Part shown: positions 16,697-25,479 of the stretch, one piece after another
Layout of the letters: each line of letters begins with the position of its first letter
Numbering within the stretch: position 1 is the first letter of the stretch
Source of the DNA: Streptomyces sp. TLI_105
Lineage (GTDB): Bacteria; Actinomycetota; Actinomycetes; Streptomycetales; Streptomycetaceae
Assembly (NCBI RefSeq): GCF_900105415.1
Contig: NZ_FNSM01000001.1
Coordinates: 1,674,001-1,738,000, forward strand
Reading direction: 5' to 3'
Length of the DNA: 64,000 nucleotides
The notes under the pieces: model-generated
What the model was told of the DNA's origin: nothing
What the model saw: only the letters and a program-made list of their open reading frames with translations
Databases searched by the model: none
Translations under genes and position numbers: made by a program

Positions 16697-16764
16697 GATG
16701 AAGCTCCTTCCGGTGATCGCACGGGGCCGGCGACGGCCGGAAACCCGCCGGTCACCCGCTGGTT

Positions 16765-17070
16765 TCAGCGGCGGTCGATCTGCCCCCTCGCGTAACGGCG
16801 AACGCGTTCGTAGGCGACGAGTCGTCCTTCGGTGTCGAGTTCGACGTGGTAGGTCGCCATGACGCTCATGGTGTCGGGGACCTTTTCGAGTTCGACCACC
16901 TCCACGTCCGCGGACCAGCCCTCGTCGCCGCCCTTCACCGCCGAGACGGCTCCCGGCTCGCACTGGAGCAGGTCCGCGAGCTGGCCGGAGGCGCGGCGCA
17001 TGGCGGTGGCGATGTCGCAGCGCCCGCCGGCGGCGGCATCGGCCGTCCCGCCTTTCCTGTCGTCGGTCAT
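16765..17070 (-). CDS. gvpO: Gas vesicle protein GvpO
   Basis: 101 residues. After a Gly/Ala-rich start, [60 protein letters not shown] and [18 protein letters not shown] follow the GvpO family along its length. It is the first gene of the gas vesicle operon. Halophile GvpO affects gvp mRNA levels, so a regulatory role is possible. A 17-bp palindrome lies 37 bases upstream of its start. Confidence 0.85.
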   Translation of the reverse strand: MTDDRKGGTADAAAGGRCDIATAMRRASGQLADLLQCEPGAVSAVKGGDEGWSADVEVVELEKVPDTMSVMATYHVELDTEGRLVAYERVRRYARGQIDRR

Positions 17071-17106
17071 GTTCCTGATCTCGCCTTCGTGCCCCTGGAA
17101 ATCGGT

Positions 17107-17123
17107 CCGGGGAAATTCCCCGG
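17107..17123. promoter_or_regulatory. 17-bp palindrome upstream of gvpO
   Basis: CCGGGGAA-A-TTCCCCGG is a perfect inverted repeat centred 45 bases upstream of the gvpO start and 211 upstream of the divergent GlsB-like gene. Its position suits an operator over the gvp promoter. Confidence 0.5.
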
Positions 17124-17241
17124 CCGCCGAGTGCGGCTGCGGTTCGCGTGCCCCTCCGTTCCGAACGTATGCGTGGTCGCGGCCGATTCACCGAGCGGCC
17201 GGTGGCACCTCACGCATGTCGCTCCCACGGTTTCCGCGCTC

Positions 17242-17266
17242 GAATGCCCCGTCTTCGCACGGGTAG
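17242..17266 (+). promoter_or_regulatory. Possible SigB-type promoter of the GlsB-like gene
   Basis: GAAT-N15-GGGTAG fits the Streptomyces general-stress consensus GNNT-N14-16-GGGTAC/T except for the last base. It is 60 bases upstream of the GlsB-like start, a family often under stress sigma control. Confidence 0.45.
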
Positions 17267-17325
17267 GCGGGCACGGAACCCATCAGGCCTCAAGGAACCC
17301 ACCAGGCCTCGACGAAGGGGAAGTC

Positions 17326-17604
17326 GTGACGATTTCGGGAATCCTCAGCGCCTTGGTCATCGGTGTCGCGGTCGGCCTGCTGGGCCGCCTCGTCCTGCCC
17401 GGAAGACAACACATAGGCGTTCTGTGGACGATCGTCGTGGGAATCGCGGCGGCGCTGGTCGGATCGTGGATCGCCGCCCTCTTCGGGCTGTCGGGCACCC
17501 GGGGCGTCGACTGGACGGAGTGCCTGGTCCAGGTCGTGCTCTCCGCCCTCGGGGTGGCGGCCCTGGACCGCGCCCTGGGCGACGTCCGCCCTCCCGGACG
17601 CTGA
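17326..17604 (+). CDS. GlsB/YeaQ/YmgE family stress membrane protein
   Basis: 92 residues from GTG 17326 after GAAGGGG. Three hydrophobic helices with the glycine-rich pattern LSALVIGVAVGLLGRLVLPG, VLWTIVVGIAAALVGSWIAA and VVLSALGVAALDR match the transglycosylase-associated (GlsB/YeaQ) membrane proteins. They are induced by general stress; the mechanism is unknown. It diverges from the gas vesicle operon and converges on the DUF3662 gene. Confidence 0.75.
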   Translation: MTISGILSALVIGVAVGLLGRLVLPGRQHIGVLWTIVVGIAAALVGSWIAALFGLSGTRGVDWTECLVQVVLSALGVAALDRALGDVRPPGR

Positions 17605-17618
17605 GGTCCGCGGCCCGT

Positions 17619-18044
17619 TCAGTCGCCCTCGGGGAAGGCGTCGGCCCGTACGTGGGGCATGGGGCGGCTGCTCACCCGGTACGGCTCGCCGGCCAAACAC
17701 GCGGACGGGGTGACGCGCACGGTCAGCGGTCCCGCCCACTCGTAGCCCTTGCGCTCCCCGTACCGGGCCAGATCGTCCGTCAGGGACTCGCCCACGTCAC
17801 CTCGGCCTCGGCGGACCAGCTCCTCGTGCACCCCGGCGTCGAGTTCCACCTCGTAGGCGTTCGGTACGACCACTCTGCTCTCGCTGCACACCACGGCGTG
17901 GTCGTCGCACTCGTGGTGCAGCGCGTCGACCAGCTCGACGGGTTCGCGGTGGCGGACCTTGGAGACCAGCCTGTTCTGCCAGCGTTCCAGGGCGCGTTCC
18001 CACCGCGAAAGCCCTTCCCCCGCCGCGTGCCTGCCGCCCTTCAC
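17619..18044 (-). CDS. Stand-alone DUF3662 (FhaA N-terminal domain) protein
   Basis: 141 residues. LSRWERALERWQNRLVSKV, PVELVDALHHECDDHAVVCS and RVVVPNAYEVELDAGVHEEL follow the N-terminal DUF3662 domain of FhaA. There is no FHA domain: the protein ends after the DUF3662 core. In FhaA this domain precedes a phosphothreonine-binding FHA domain and links to cell-wall synthesis, so this is a truncated paralogue. GTG 18044 overlaps the preceding small gene by 4 bp (GTGA). Confidence 0.75.
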   Translation of the reverse strand: MKGGRHAAGEGLSRWERALERWQNRLVSKVRHREPVELVDALHHECDDHAVVCSESRVVVPNAYEVELDAGVHEELVRRGRGDVGESLTDDLARYGERKGYEWAGPLTVRVTPSACLAGEPYRVSSRPMPHVRADAFPEGD

Positions 18045-18187
18045 CGTCGCCCGCGCAGCCGCCCGAGCAGCCTGCGGGCCTGTTCGCGCCTGCGGGGGTC
18101 GGCGGCGGCACGACGGGCCGACGCGATCGTCCGCCGTCCCTGCGGACTGCGGGTGAACTGCTTGATGCGGGTGATGAGTCCGGACAT
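18041..18187 (-). CDS. Small basic protein coupled to the DUF3662 gene
   Basis: 48 residues, starting MSGLITRIKQFTRSPQGRRT and ending LLGRLRGRR, with 16 basic residues and no acidic pocket visible. The ATG at 18187 follows AGGAGG. The 4-bp overlap with the DUF3662 gene makes a two-gene unit. The SPQGRRTIASARRAAADPRR pattern occurs in short Streptomyces proteins; function unknown, nucleic-acid or membrane binding is possible. Confidence 0.6.
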   Translation of the reverse strand: MSGLITRIKQFTRSPQGRRTIASARRAAADPRRREQARRLLGRLRGRR

Positions 18188-18350
18188 GGTTCCTCCTCGG
18201 GCCGTGTGCGGTCCGCCTACCCGGGCACGCCCGGAGCATGTCGGCGGCCTTCGGCGGCGGGCGACGCGCGGCGGGCAACCACCGTACGGGCGACGGGCCT
18301 TGAGGCCGGTTGCCGACGGTGGCACATCCGCTCACCCGCGGGAGGCCGCG

Positions 18351-18947
18351 TCAGGGGCTCGTCGTCGACACCGCGTACACCCGCGGGAAGGCCGGGTCGG
18401 TGAGGTCGACGGTGATGTCGGTCCGCGGGCGCGGTTCCTCGCGGGGGACGATGGCGCCCGCCCAGGTCACGCCGTGGGCGAAGGTCCAGCCGGCGATGTC
18501 GGCGTCGCGCTCGCCGACGGTGATCCGGCCAGAGGTGAGCGCGGAACGGGCGGTCCCGGACTCGGCGAGGAAGGCGTCGAGGCCGCCGGCGGTCGTCGTG
18601 AACTGGACGTACAGTCGGCTGGTCTTCCAGTTGCTGGTCTCGTAGTAGGCGACGTCCCAGGCCCCGGAGGGGATCGGGATCTCGAAGACCCGGCGCTTCA
18701 TCAGCGAGGGCCAGTTGGCCTGGAGGCCGGCCGCCGAGGACTCGCGCTCCTTGTCGCGGCCGCTGTCGCGGCTCTGGCCCGCGGAGATGACGAGGTAGCC
18801 GGCCGGGATGCCGACGAGGAGCACGATGATGACGGCCGTCAGCCAGCGACGGCGGATCATGTGCCGGCGGTCCTCGGGCAGCCTGCCCTGCGGGGGGCGG
18901 GGCAGGGTGGTCTGCTGAGGCAGGGTGGCCTGCTGGGACAGGGTCAT
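18351..18947 (-). CDS. Membrane-anchored protein co-transcribed with the sugar kinase
   Basis: 198 residues. A cytoplasmic Gln/Pro-rich N-terminus (1-30) is followed by one transmembrane helix (about 36-55: LTAVIIVLLVGIPAGYLVIS) and an extracytoplasmic domain containing WDVAYYETSNWKTSRLYVQF and TFAHGVTWAGAI. No known domain. Its ATG overlaps the stop of the ROK kinase by 4 bp, so it is the last gene of the sugar operon. A sugar-operon-linked surface protein is the only role the context suggests. Confidence 0.65.
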   Translation of the reverse strand: MTLSQQATLPQQTTLPRPPQGRLPEDRRHMIRRRWLTAVIIVLLVGIPAGYLVISAGQSRDSGRDKERESSAAGLQANWPSLMKRRVFEIPIPSGAWDVAYYETSNWKTSRLYVQFTTTAGGLDAFLAESGTARSALTSGRITVGERDADIAGWTFAHGVTWAGAIVPREEPRPRTDITVDLTDPAFPRVYAVSTTSP

Positions 18948-20119
18948 GGAGTGGGGTCCTCGGGGGTGCGTGCGGCCCGGCCCGAGGTGCCGTTGCGCAG
19001 GGCCTGGGCGTAGCGCTCGTACCGTTCGTACCGCTCGACGCGGCGCCGGTTGGCGCGGCGGAAGCGGCGGGCGACGAGCCGGGCGAGGTCGGCGGCGCCG
19101 ACCATGCCGGCCTCGGGACCGAGCTGGGCGCGGGTGATGCGGGCCTCGGGGCGGTAGCCGCGGCCGGTGAGGTGGCGGCGGAAGGCGTCCCTCGCGGGGC
19201 CGATGAGCAGGTCGTCGGCGGCGGAGACGCCTCCGCCGATGACGAAGCAGGAGGGGTCGAGGGCGGCGGCGAGGTTGGCGATGCCGACGCCGAGCCACTG
19301 GCCGATGTCCTGGAGCAGCTCGACGCACATGGCGTCGCCCTCTCGGGCGAGCTCGGTGATGAGGGGGCCGGTGATCTCGGGGATGTTCCCCTTGACCCGC
19401 TCGATGATCTCGTACGCGACCGGGGAGTCGGCGGCGGCCAGCTCGCGGGCCTCGCGGACCAGCGCGTTCCCCGAGCTGTACTGCTCCCAGCAGCCGCGGT
19501 TGCCGCAGGGGCAGCGGTGGCCGCCGGGGACGACCTGCATGTGGCCGAACTCTCCGGCGACGCCGTACTTGCCCCGCTTGACCTGGCCGTCCTCCAGGAT
19601 GGCGCCGCCGATGCCGGTGCCGAGGGTGATCATGACGAGGTGGTCCTCGCCTCGTCCGGCGCCGAAGCGCCACTCGGCCCAGGCGGCGGTGTTGGCGTCG
19701 TTGTCGACCATGACGGGGACGGCGAGGCGGCCCTGGAGGGCGTCGCGGAGGGGTTCGTTGCGCCAGGCGAGGTGCGGGGCGAAGAGGACCCGGGCCCGGT
19801 CGGCGTCGACCCAGCCGGCCGCGCCGATGCCGACGGCGTGCACGTCGTGCCGGTCGGAGAGGTCCAGGACCAGCTCGACGATGGTGTCCTCGACGACCTT
19901 GGGGCTCTTGGACTTGTCCGGGGTCTCCGTGCGGAGCTTCTCCAGGATGTTGCCGTCGGCGTCGACGACGCCGGCCATCACCTTCGTACCGCCGATGTCG
20001 ATGCCGACGGTCGGCACCCGGGGCGCCGTCAGGTGGGAGCGCCGCTCCCGGGACCCGACGGTCCGCAGCACGGTCCCGCGGGCGGCTCCCCGGTGGGCGA
20101 GGTCACGGTAGGTACTCAT
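18944..20119 (-). CDS. ROK family sugar kinase
   Basis: 391 residues. The phosphate-binding DIGGTK loop is at about 41-46, the catalytic aspartate lies in VDNDANTAAWAEW, and LGTGIGGAIL and EFGHMQV follow. The ROK zinc motif CPCGNRGCWEQYSSGNAL is complete, and GGGVSAADDLL closes the second nucleotide lobe. There is no N-terminal HTH, so it is a kinase, not a ROK repressor. It probably phosphorylates the sugar imported by the adjacent ABC system. The C-terminal 45 residues are Arg-rich (RRFRRANRRRVERYERYERY), beyond the usual end. Confidence 0.85.
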   Translation of the reverse strand: MSTYRDLAHRGAARGTVLRTVGSRERRSHLTAPRVPTVGIDIGGTKVMAGVVDADGNILEKLRTETPDKSKSPKVVEDTIVELVLDLSDRHDVHAVGIGAAGWVDADRARVLFAPHLAWRNEPLRDALQGRLAVPVMVDNDANTAAWAEWRFGAGRGEDHLVMITLGTGIGGAILEDGQVKRGKYGVAGEFGHMQVVPGGHRCPCGNRGCWEQYSSGNALVREARELAAADSPVAYEIIERVKGNIPEITGPLITELAREGDAMCVELLQDIGQWLGVGIANLAAALDPSCFVIGGGVSAADDLLIGPARDAFRRHLTGRGYRPEARITRAQLGPEAGMVGAADLARLVARRFRRANRRRVERYERYERYAQALRNGTSGRAARTPEDPTP

Positions 20120-20177
20120 CGGCTCCGATTCTGCCAGGTGGGGTGTGAAGGGGCCGTTACGTCGTGGAGCGGGCCGG

Positions 20178-20972
20178 TCACGCGCCGGTCGGCCGCTCCA
20201 GCTCGTGGCGCAGGTCCTCCAGCTCGCTGCCGCCCGCCATCTGCCGGGTCAACTCGTCGAGCGTGACGGAGTCCTTGGTGTGGCTCGCGGCCATGACGCC
20301 CCGCTTGAGGAGGACGAAACGGTCGCCGACGAGGTAGGCGTGGTGCGGGTTGTGGGTGATGAGAACCACTCCGAGGCCTTCGTCGCGGGCGGCCGCCACG
20401 TACTTCAGGACGACCCCGGACTGCTTGACGCCGAGCGCGGCGGTCGGCTCGTCGAGGACGAGGACCTTGGCGCCGAAGTGGACCGCGCGGGCGATGGCCA
20501 CGCACTGGCGCTCGCCGCCGGAGAGGGTGCCGATGGGCTGGTCGACGTCACGGAGGTCGATGCCCATGCGCAGCAGCGCCTCGCGGGTCGTGGCGCGCAT
20601 CAGCTCGACGTCGAGCCGCTTGAGCGGGCCCCTGCCCCTCGTGGGTTCGGAGCCGAGGAAGAAGTTCCGCCAGACCGGCATGAGGGGGACGACGGCGAGG
20701 TCCTGGTAGACGGTGGCGATGCCCCGGTCGAGGGCGTCGCGCGGGTTGGCGAGGGTGACCTCCTCGCCCTCGATGCGGAAGGTTCCGCCGTCGTGCCGGT
20801 GGAGACCGGCGACGATCTTGATGAGGGTGGACTTGCCGGCGCCGTTGTCACCGAGGACGCAGGAGATCTCGCCCGCGCGGACCTCCAGGGAGACCCCTTC
20901 GAGGGCGCGGATGTTGCCGTAGTACTTGCTGACGTCGGCCAGCTCCACGAGCGGAGTCGACTCCGTGGTCAC
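20178..20972 (-). CDS. Sugar ABC transporter ATP-binding protein (CUT2 type, single domain)
   Basis: 264 residues. Walker [10 protein letters not shown], signature LSGGERQ, Walker [12 protein letters not shown] and the switch histidine in ITHNPHHA are intact. CUT2 ATPases such as RbsA have two fused domains; this one has a single domain, like FrcA-type systems, and probably works as a homodimer. GTG 20972 overlaps the permease stop by 4 bp. Confidence 0.9.
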   Translation of the reverse strand: MTTESTPLVELADVSKYYGNIRALEGVSLEVRAGEISCVLGDNGAGKSTLIKIVAGLHRHDGGTFRIEGEEVTLANPRDALDRGIATVYQDLAVVPLMPVWRNFFLGSEPTRGRGPLKRLDVELMRATTREALLRMGIDLRDVDQPIGTLSGGERQCVAIARAVHFGAKVLVLDEPTAALGVKQSGVVLKYVAAARDEGLGVVLITHNPHHAYLVGDRFVLLKRGVMAASHTKDSVTLDELTRQMAGGSELEDLRHELERPTGA

Positions 20973-22024
20973 TTGGTCGCCTCCACGCGCTTGCGGATCC
21001 AGGCGTTCAGCAGGGTCGCCAGGAGGAGCATCGCTCCCAGGAAGAACTTGAACCAGTCGGGGTTCCACTCGGCGTACACGATGCCCTTGCTGGTCATGCC
21101 GAAGATGAGGGCGCCGACCGCCGAGCCGATGGCCGAGCCGTATCCGCCGGTGATCAGGCAGCCGCCGATGACGGCCGCGATGATGTAGATCAGCTCGTTC
21201 CCGACGCCTTCGCCCGACTGGACGACGTCGAAGGAGAAGAGCAGGTGCTGGCCGGAGATCCAGGCGCAGAAGGCGACGCCCATGTAGAGGCCGATCTTCG
21301 TGCGGTGGACGGGGACGCCGACCGCGCGGGCCGCGTCGGCGCCGCCGCCGACGGCGAAGATCCAGTTGCCGAAGCGGGTGCGGAGCAGGATCCAGGTGGC
21401 GAGCGCGACGAGGCCGAACCACCACAGGATGGTGACCTTGAACTCGACGCCGCCGATCGTCGCCTCCGAGGCGAAGAGCTTCCGCGCGGAGGGGAAGCCC
21501 TCCATGTCGGCGATGGTCTTGGTGGAGACGGTGCCGCTGATCAGCTTGGTGAGGCCCAGGTTCAGGCCGGTCAGCATGAGGAAGGTGCCGAGCGTGATGA
21601 TGAAGCTGGGGAGTTTGGTACGGGTCAGCATGAAGCCGTTGAAGGCGCCGATCGCCAGGGTGACGAGCAGCGAGACGCCGACGCCGACCCAGACGTTCGC
21701 CGTCATCTGGTAGCTGAACATCGAGGAGACCAGCGCGGAGCTGGTGACGAGGACGCCGGCGGAGAGGTCGAACTCGCCGCCGATCATCAGGAGGGCGACC
21801 GGGACGGCCATGATGCCGAGGGTGGAGGCCGCGTAGAGGACCGTGCCGAGGCTGGAGGGCTTGAGGAAGCTGTCGGCGACCACCGTGAAGAAGGCGAAGA
21901 CGGCGATCGCGCCGACGACCGAGCCGAGTTCGGGGCGGGCGAGCAGCTTCTTCAGGGGGGTGGTGCGAAGCAGCCGTTCGTCGACGTGGTCGACACCGTC
22001 CGAGGGCGGGGCGGTGGAGCTCAT
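20969..22024 (-). CDS. Sugar ABC transporter permease (RbsC/AraH family)
   Basis: 351 residues. About ten hydrophobic segments, with the family's [20 protein letters not shown] (near 82-101) and [20 protein letters not shown], and the C-terminal [18 protein letters not shown]. It forms the membrane channel for the periplasmic-binding-protein-dependent importer. It overlaps the genes on both sides by 4 bp. Confidence 0.9.
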   Translation of the reverse strand: MSSTAPPSDGVDHVDERLLRTTPLKKLLARPELGSVVGAIAVFAFFTVVADSFLKPSSLGTVLYAASTLGIMAVPVALLMIGGEFDLSAGVLVTSSALVSSMFSYQMTANVWVGVGVSLLVTLAIGAFNGFMLTRTKLPSFIITLGTFLMLTGLNLGLTKLISGTVSTKTIADMEGFPSARKLFASEATIGGVEFKVTILWWFGLVALATWILLRTRFGNWIFAVGGGADAARAVGVPVHRTKIGLYMGVAFCAWISGQHLLFSFDVVQSGEGVGNELIYIIAAVIGGCLITGGYGSAIGSAVGALIFGMTSKGIVYAEWNPDWFKFFLGAMLLLATLLNAWIRKRVEATK

Positions 22025-23040
22025 CGGGTGCCCCGATCCGCGTACTGCTTCAGCGCGGCGGCCTGGTCCTTGGTGATGATCTGGGGGCCGGTCAGGACCG
22101 GCTTGCCGCCGCCGAGGACGTCGGCGTTGTAGCGGTACAGCCAGAGCAGGTCGACGGCCTCGTAGCCCTGGAGGTAGGGCTGCTGGTCGACGGCGAAGCC
22201 GAGGGTGCCGGCCTCCAGGGCGGTCGCGACCTTGGCGTTGAGGTCGAAGGTGTCGACCTCGGCCTTGCTGCCGGCGCCCTTCGCGGCCTGGACGGCGGTG
22301 TCGGCGAAGGGGGCGCCGAGGGTGACGACGGCGTCGACGTCCTTGTCGGACTGGAGCTTGGCCTCGATGGAGGCCTTGACGTCGGGCATGTTGGTGCCGT
22401 CGACGTACAGGTTCACGAGCTCGCCGCCGAAGGTCTTCTTCACTCCGGCGCAGCGCTGCTCGTGGCCGACGTTGCCCTGCTCGTGCAGGACGCAGAGGGC
22501 CTTCTTCTTCCCGCGCTTGTCGAGTTCCTCGCCGACGGCCTCGCCGGCGACGGTCTCGTCCTGGCCGATGTGGGTGAGCGCGCCGTAGGCCTTGGACTGC
22601 TCGGCGCCCGAGTTCACGGTGATCACCGGGATGCCGGCCTTGACGGCCTTCTCGACGGCGGCCTTCATGGCGTCGGGCTTGGCGAGGGTGACGATCAGTC
22701 CGTCGACGCCCTTGGCGACGTACGAGTCGATCAGCTGCGCCTGCTGCTGGGCCTCGTCGTTGTGGGCGTAGAGGAAGTTGATGTTGTCCTTGGCCGCGGC
22801 CTGCTTCGCGCCCTTCTGGACGATGTCCCAGAAGGTGTCGCCGTCGCCCGAGTGGGTCACCATCGCGAAGGTCCACCGGGGGGTGTCGACGGCCGCCCTG
22901 CCCTGGGCCTCGGCGGCCTTGCGTGCGTCCTCCGCCCGCTTTCCGCCGGTGCTGCTGCACCCGGCGAGCGCCGCGGTGAGTGCGAGGGCGAGCACGGCGC
23001 CGACTGCGGCGCGTACCCCTCCTGTCCGAAGCCTGGTCAC
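22021..23040 (-). CDS. Sugar-binding lipoprotein of the ABC transporter
   Basis: 339 residues from GTG 23040, preceded by AAAGGAGG. A lipoprotein signal ends in LAGC ([13 protein letters not shown]), so the protein is tethered outside the membrane. The rest follows the ribose-binding (Peripla_BP_4) fold: [70 protein letters not shown]. The sugar cannot be named; the neighbouring dehydrogenase suggests an inositol-like or amino-/deoxy-sugar. Confidence 0.85.
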   Translation of the reverse strand: MTRLRTGGVRAAVGAVLALALTAALAGCSSTGGKRAEDARKAAEAQGRAAVDTPRWTFAMVTHSGDGDTFWDIVQKGAKQAAAKDNINFLYAHNDEAQQQAQLIDSYVAKGVDGLIVTLAKPDAMKAAVEKAVKAGIPVITVNSGAEQSKAYGALTHIGQDETVAGEAVGEELDKRGKKKALCVLHEQGNVGHEQRCAGVKKTFGGELVNLYVDGTNMPDVKASIEAKLQSDKDVDAVVTLGAPFADTAVQAAKGAGSKAEVDTFDLNAKVATALEAGTLGFAVDQQPYLQGYEAVDLLWLYRYNADVLGGGKPVLTGPQIITKDQAAALKQYADRGTR

Positions 23041-23136
23041 GAGGCCGTGCCCTCCTTTGTGTCCTTCTGCGTGCATTGCAGTATCGGTCATGCGGGTCGT
23101 GGCGCTCGTCAGGGGGTTGCCCCGGGTCACGGAGCC

Positions 23137-23148
23137 GGTCCGCGGACC
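23137..23148. promoter_or_regulatory. 12-bp palindrome upstream of the sugar operon
   Basis: GGTCCGCGGACC is a perfect palindrome just downstream of the GntR gene and about 100 bases upstream of the binding-protein start. It could be an operator or only a chance GC palindrome. Confidence 0.3.
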
Positions 23149-23152
23149 TGGT

Positions 23153-23911
23153 TCACGGGCGGACCATCAGCTGGAACTCGAAGGAGTAGCGGGTGGCCCG
23201 GTACAGGTGGGAGCCGTACTCGACGGCGCGTCCGGTGTCGTCGAAGGTGACGCGCTCCATGGTGAGCAGCGGCGCGCCCTCCGGCTCGTCGAGGAGCGCG
23301 GCCTCCTCGGCGGTCGCGGCGCGGGCGCCGACGGCCTGGCGGGCGCTGTGCAGGGTGAGCGCGGCGGAGCGGAGCACGCTGTAGAGGCCGGTGGTCTCCA
23401 GGCGTTCGGTGTCGGGGTCGACGAGTCCCGCGGGCAGGTGGTTGCGGAGGTACGCCATCGGCTCGCCGTGCGCGGTGCGGAGCCGTTCGAGGTAGTGGAC
23501 CTCGGTGCCCTCGGGCAGGCCGAGGGCGACCGCGACCGGTCCTGCGGCGGGTTCGAGCCGGTTGACCAGGACCCGGGTGGCGGGGCGCTGTCCGGCGGCG
23601 GCGAGGTCGTCGTAGAGGCTGCTGAGCTCCATGGGGCGGCGGACCCTGCTGTGCAGGACCTGGGTGCCGACGCCGCGGCGGCGGACCAGGAGGCCCTTGT
23701 CGACGAGGGACTGGATGGCCTGGCGGACGGTGGGCCGGGAGAGGCCCAGGCGGGTGGCGAGGTCGATCTCGTTGCCGAGGAGGGTGCCCGGGGCGAGCGT
23801 CCCGTTCTCCACGGCGCTCTCCAGCTGCTGGGCGAGCTGGAAGTAGAGCGGGACCGGACTGGTGCGGTCCACGGAGAGCGGGGGCAGGGGGGAGCCGGAC
23901 TGCTTGGGCAC
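23153..23911 (-). CDS. GntR/HutC family regulator (UTRA domain)
   Basis: 252 residues from GTG 23911. Winged helix at about 20-85 (PLYFQLAQQLESAVENGTLA, NEIDLATRLGLSRPTVRQAI, LLVRRRGVGTQVL) followed by a UTRA effector domain (AVALGLPEGTEVHYLERLRT, ...LLTMERVTFDDTGRAVEYG). It stands upstream of and in line with the sugar operon and diverges from the dehydrogenase gene, so it most likely represses both in response to a sugar phosphate. A matching palindrome lies in the divergent promoter. Confidence 0.85.
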   Translation of the reverse strand: MPKQSGSPLPPLSVDRTSPVPLYFQLAQQLESAVENGTLAPGTLLGNEIDLATRLGLSRPTVRQAIQSLVDKGLLVRRRGVGTQVLHSRVRRPMELSSLYDDLAAAGQRPATRVLVNRLEPAAGPVAVALGLPEGTEVHYLERLRTAHGEPMAYLRNHLPAGLVDPDTERLETTGLYSVLRSAALTLHSARQAVGARAATAEEAALLDEPEGAPLLTMERVTFDDTGRAVEYGSHLYRATRYSFEFQLMVRP

Positions 23912-23975
23912 GGGGCGAGCGTAGCCCGGGGCCGCTGAGGACCGGAAGCTGATGACGGGAAGTCGTGACGTCCGG

Positions 23976-23987
23976 TTGTCCTGACAA
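23976..23987. promoter_or_regulatory. Probable GntR operator in the divergent promoter
   Basis: TTGTC-CT-GACAA is a perfect inverted repeat in the 115-bp region between the GntR gene and the dehydrogenase gene. A TTGACA -35-like hexamer follows four bases later (23992-23997). The short spacing suits a GntR/HutC half-site pair. Confidence 0.5.
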
Positions 23988-24026
23988 ATCCTTGACAGTC
24001 GGGCCGCCCGCCTCCACGGTGGGGCC

Positions 24027-25061
24027 ATGCGCATCGGACTGATCGGTACGGGACGGATCGGGAGTTTCCACGCGGGGGTGCTGGCCCGGCATCCGGAGGT
24101 CGAATCGCTGGTCCTGGCGGACGCGGACGCCGGCCGGGCGGCCGGGGTGGCGGGGGCGCTCGGCGCGGAGGCGGCGCCGGACGTGGACGCGCTGCTCGGG
24201 CAGGCCCTGGACGCCGTGGTGATCGCCTCGGCGACGGCCGCGCACGCGGAGCTGATCGCCCGCGCCGCCCGGGCGGGCCTGCCGGCCTTCTGCGAGAAGC
24301 CGATCGCCCTGGACGTGCCGAGGACGCTGAGGGCGCTCGACGCGGTGGCGGAGGCGGGCACGGTGCTCCAGCTGGGATTCATGCGCCGCTTCGACGCGGG
24401 GTACCGGGCGGCGCGCGAGGCCGTGCGGTCGGGGCGGCTCGGCCGGCTGCACACCGTGCGGGCGGTCACCTCCGACCCGGAGCCGCCGCCCGCCGCGTAC
24501 CTGCCGCTCTCCGGCGGCCTCTTCCGCGACTGTCTCGTGCACGACTTCGACATCGTCCGCTGGGTGACCGGGCGGGAGGTCGTCGAGGTGTACGCGACGG
24601 GCTCGGACACCGGTCCGGCGATGTTCCGGGAGGCCGGCGACGTCGACACGGCCGCGGCCGTGCTCACCCTGGACGACGGCATGCTGGTGACGGCGACCGC
24701 GACCCGGTGCAACGGCGCCGGGTACGACGTCCGCATGGAGCTGGCGGGCGAGCGGGACCAGATCGTGGTGGGCCTGGACGACCGGACCCCGCTCGCCTCG
24801 GTGGAGCCGCAGGGCCCGCCCGCCCCGGGCAAGCCCTGGCCCGGCTTCCTGGAGCGGTTCGCCCCCGCGTACGAGGCGGAGCTGGACGCCTTCGTACGGC
24901 TGGTGCGCGGCGAGGCGCCCAACCCCTGCGACGGCCGGGAGGCCCTGGCGGCGCTCCGGATCGCCGAGGCGTGCGAGCGCTCGCGACGGGAGCGGGGGCC
25001 GGTCCGGCTCGCCGGGGTGGGTGAGCCGGCCGGGGGCGACGGGGCCGGATCAGCCGGCTGA
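24027..25061 (+). CDS. Gfo/Idh/MocA family dehydrogenase (inositol 2-dehydrogenase-like)
   Basis: 344 residues. N-terminal NAD(P)-binding fold GLIGTGRIGSFHAGVLARHP with the GxGxxG motif at 6-11, then the family lysine in FCEKPIALDV (about 90-99), and GGLFRDCLVHDFDIVRWVTG near 175 with the catalytic His/Asp pair. This matches MviM/IolG-like enzymes. It probably oxidises the sugar or inositol brought in by the adjacent importer. It overlaps the convergent thioesterase gene by 12 bases. Confidence 0.85.
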   Translation: MRIGLIGTGRIGSFHAGVLARHPEVESLVLADADAGRAAGVAGALGAEAAPDVDALLGQALDAVVIASATAAHAELIARAARAGLPAFCEKPIALDVPRTLRALDAVAEAGTVLQLGFMRRFDAGYRAAREAVRSGRLGRLHTVRAVTSDPEPPPAAYLPLSGGLFRDCLVHDFDIVRWVTGREVVEVYATGSDTGPAMFREAGDVDTAAAVLTLDDGMLVTATATRCNGAGYDVRMELAGERDQIVVGLDDRTPLASVEPQGPPAPGKPWPGFLERFAPAYEAELDAFVRLVRGEAPNPCDGREALAALRIAEACERSRRERGPVRLAGVGEPAGGDGAGSAG

Positions 25062-25475
25062 CAGCACCGTGCCCTGGGCCACCGCGCACAGCGTCTCGGC
25101 GCCCTGCTCGTCGACGGTCGACAGGTCGCAGCGCACCACCGCCTGCCGCCGCCCGGCGTGGACCACCTCCGCCCGGGCACGCAGCACGCCGCCCGTCGCG
25201 GGCCGGACGTACTGGATGGAGAACCCGGCCGTCAGCACGGCCGCGCCGAGCTCGGCGCCCGCGGCGAAAGTGATCGCGTTGTCCGCCGCGTACGAGAGCA
25301 CCCCGCCGTGCAGGAAGCCGTTCTGCTGTCTCAGCTCGTCGCGACGGTCCAGCTCCAGGACCGCTCGGCCCGCGCCGAATTCGGTGAGGCGGGCGCCGAC
25401 GAGCCGGCTGAACGGCTGCGCGTCGAGGACCTTCCGGGCGAGGTCGAGGTCGAGGGCGGGGGTCTGGTCGCTCAA
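25050..25475 (-). CDS. PaaI-type hotdog thioesterase
   Basis: 141 residues. The hotdog fold with active-site region RQQNGFLHGGVLSYAADNAITFAA (HGG motif at about 55-57) and the later FSIQYVRPATGGVLRARAEV match PaaI/YigI acyl-CoA thioesterases. It starts four bases after the P450 gene stop, so the two are co-transcribed; a tailoring or fatty-acyl role is possible but not shown. Confidence 0.8.
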   Translation of the reverse strand: MSDQTPALDLDLARKVLDAQPFSRLVGARLTEFGAGRAVLELDRRDELRQQNGFLHGGVLSYAADNAITFAAGAELGAAVLTAGFSIQYVRPATGGVLRARAEVVHAGRRQAVVRCDLSTVDEQGAETLCAVAQGTVLSAG

Positions 25476-25479
25476 GGGT

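Noticed and set aside
20145..21188. Very long antisense frames opposite the sugar transporter and other genes
   Set aside because: They mirror high-GC third-position bias of the real genes and have no homologous motifs.
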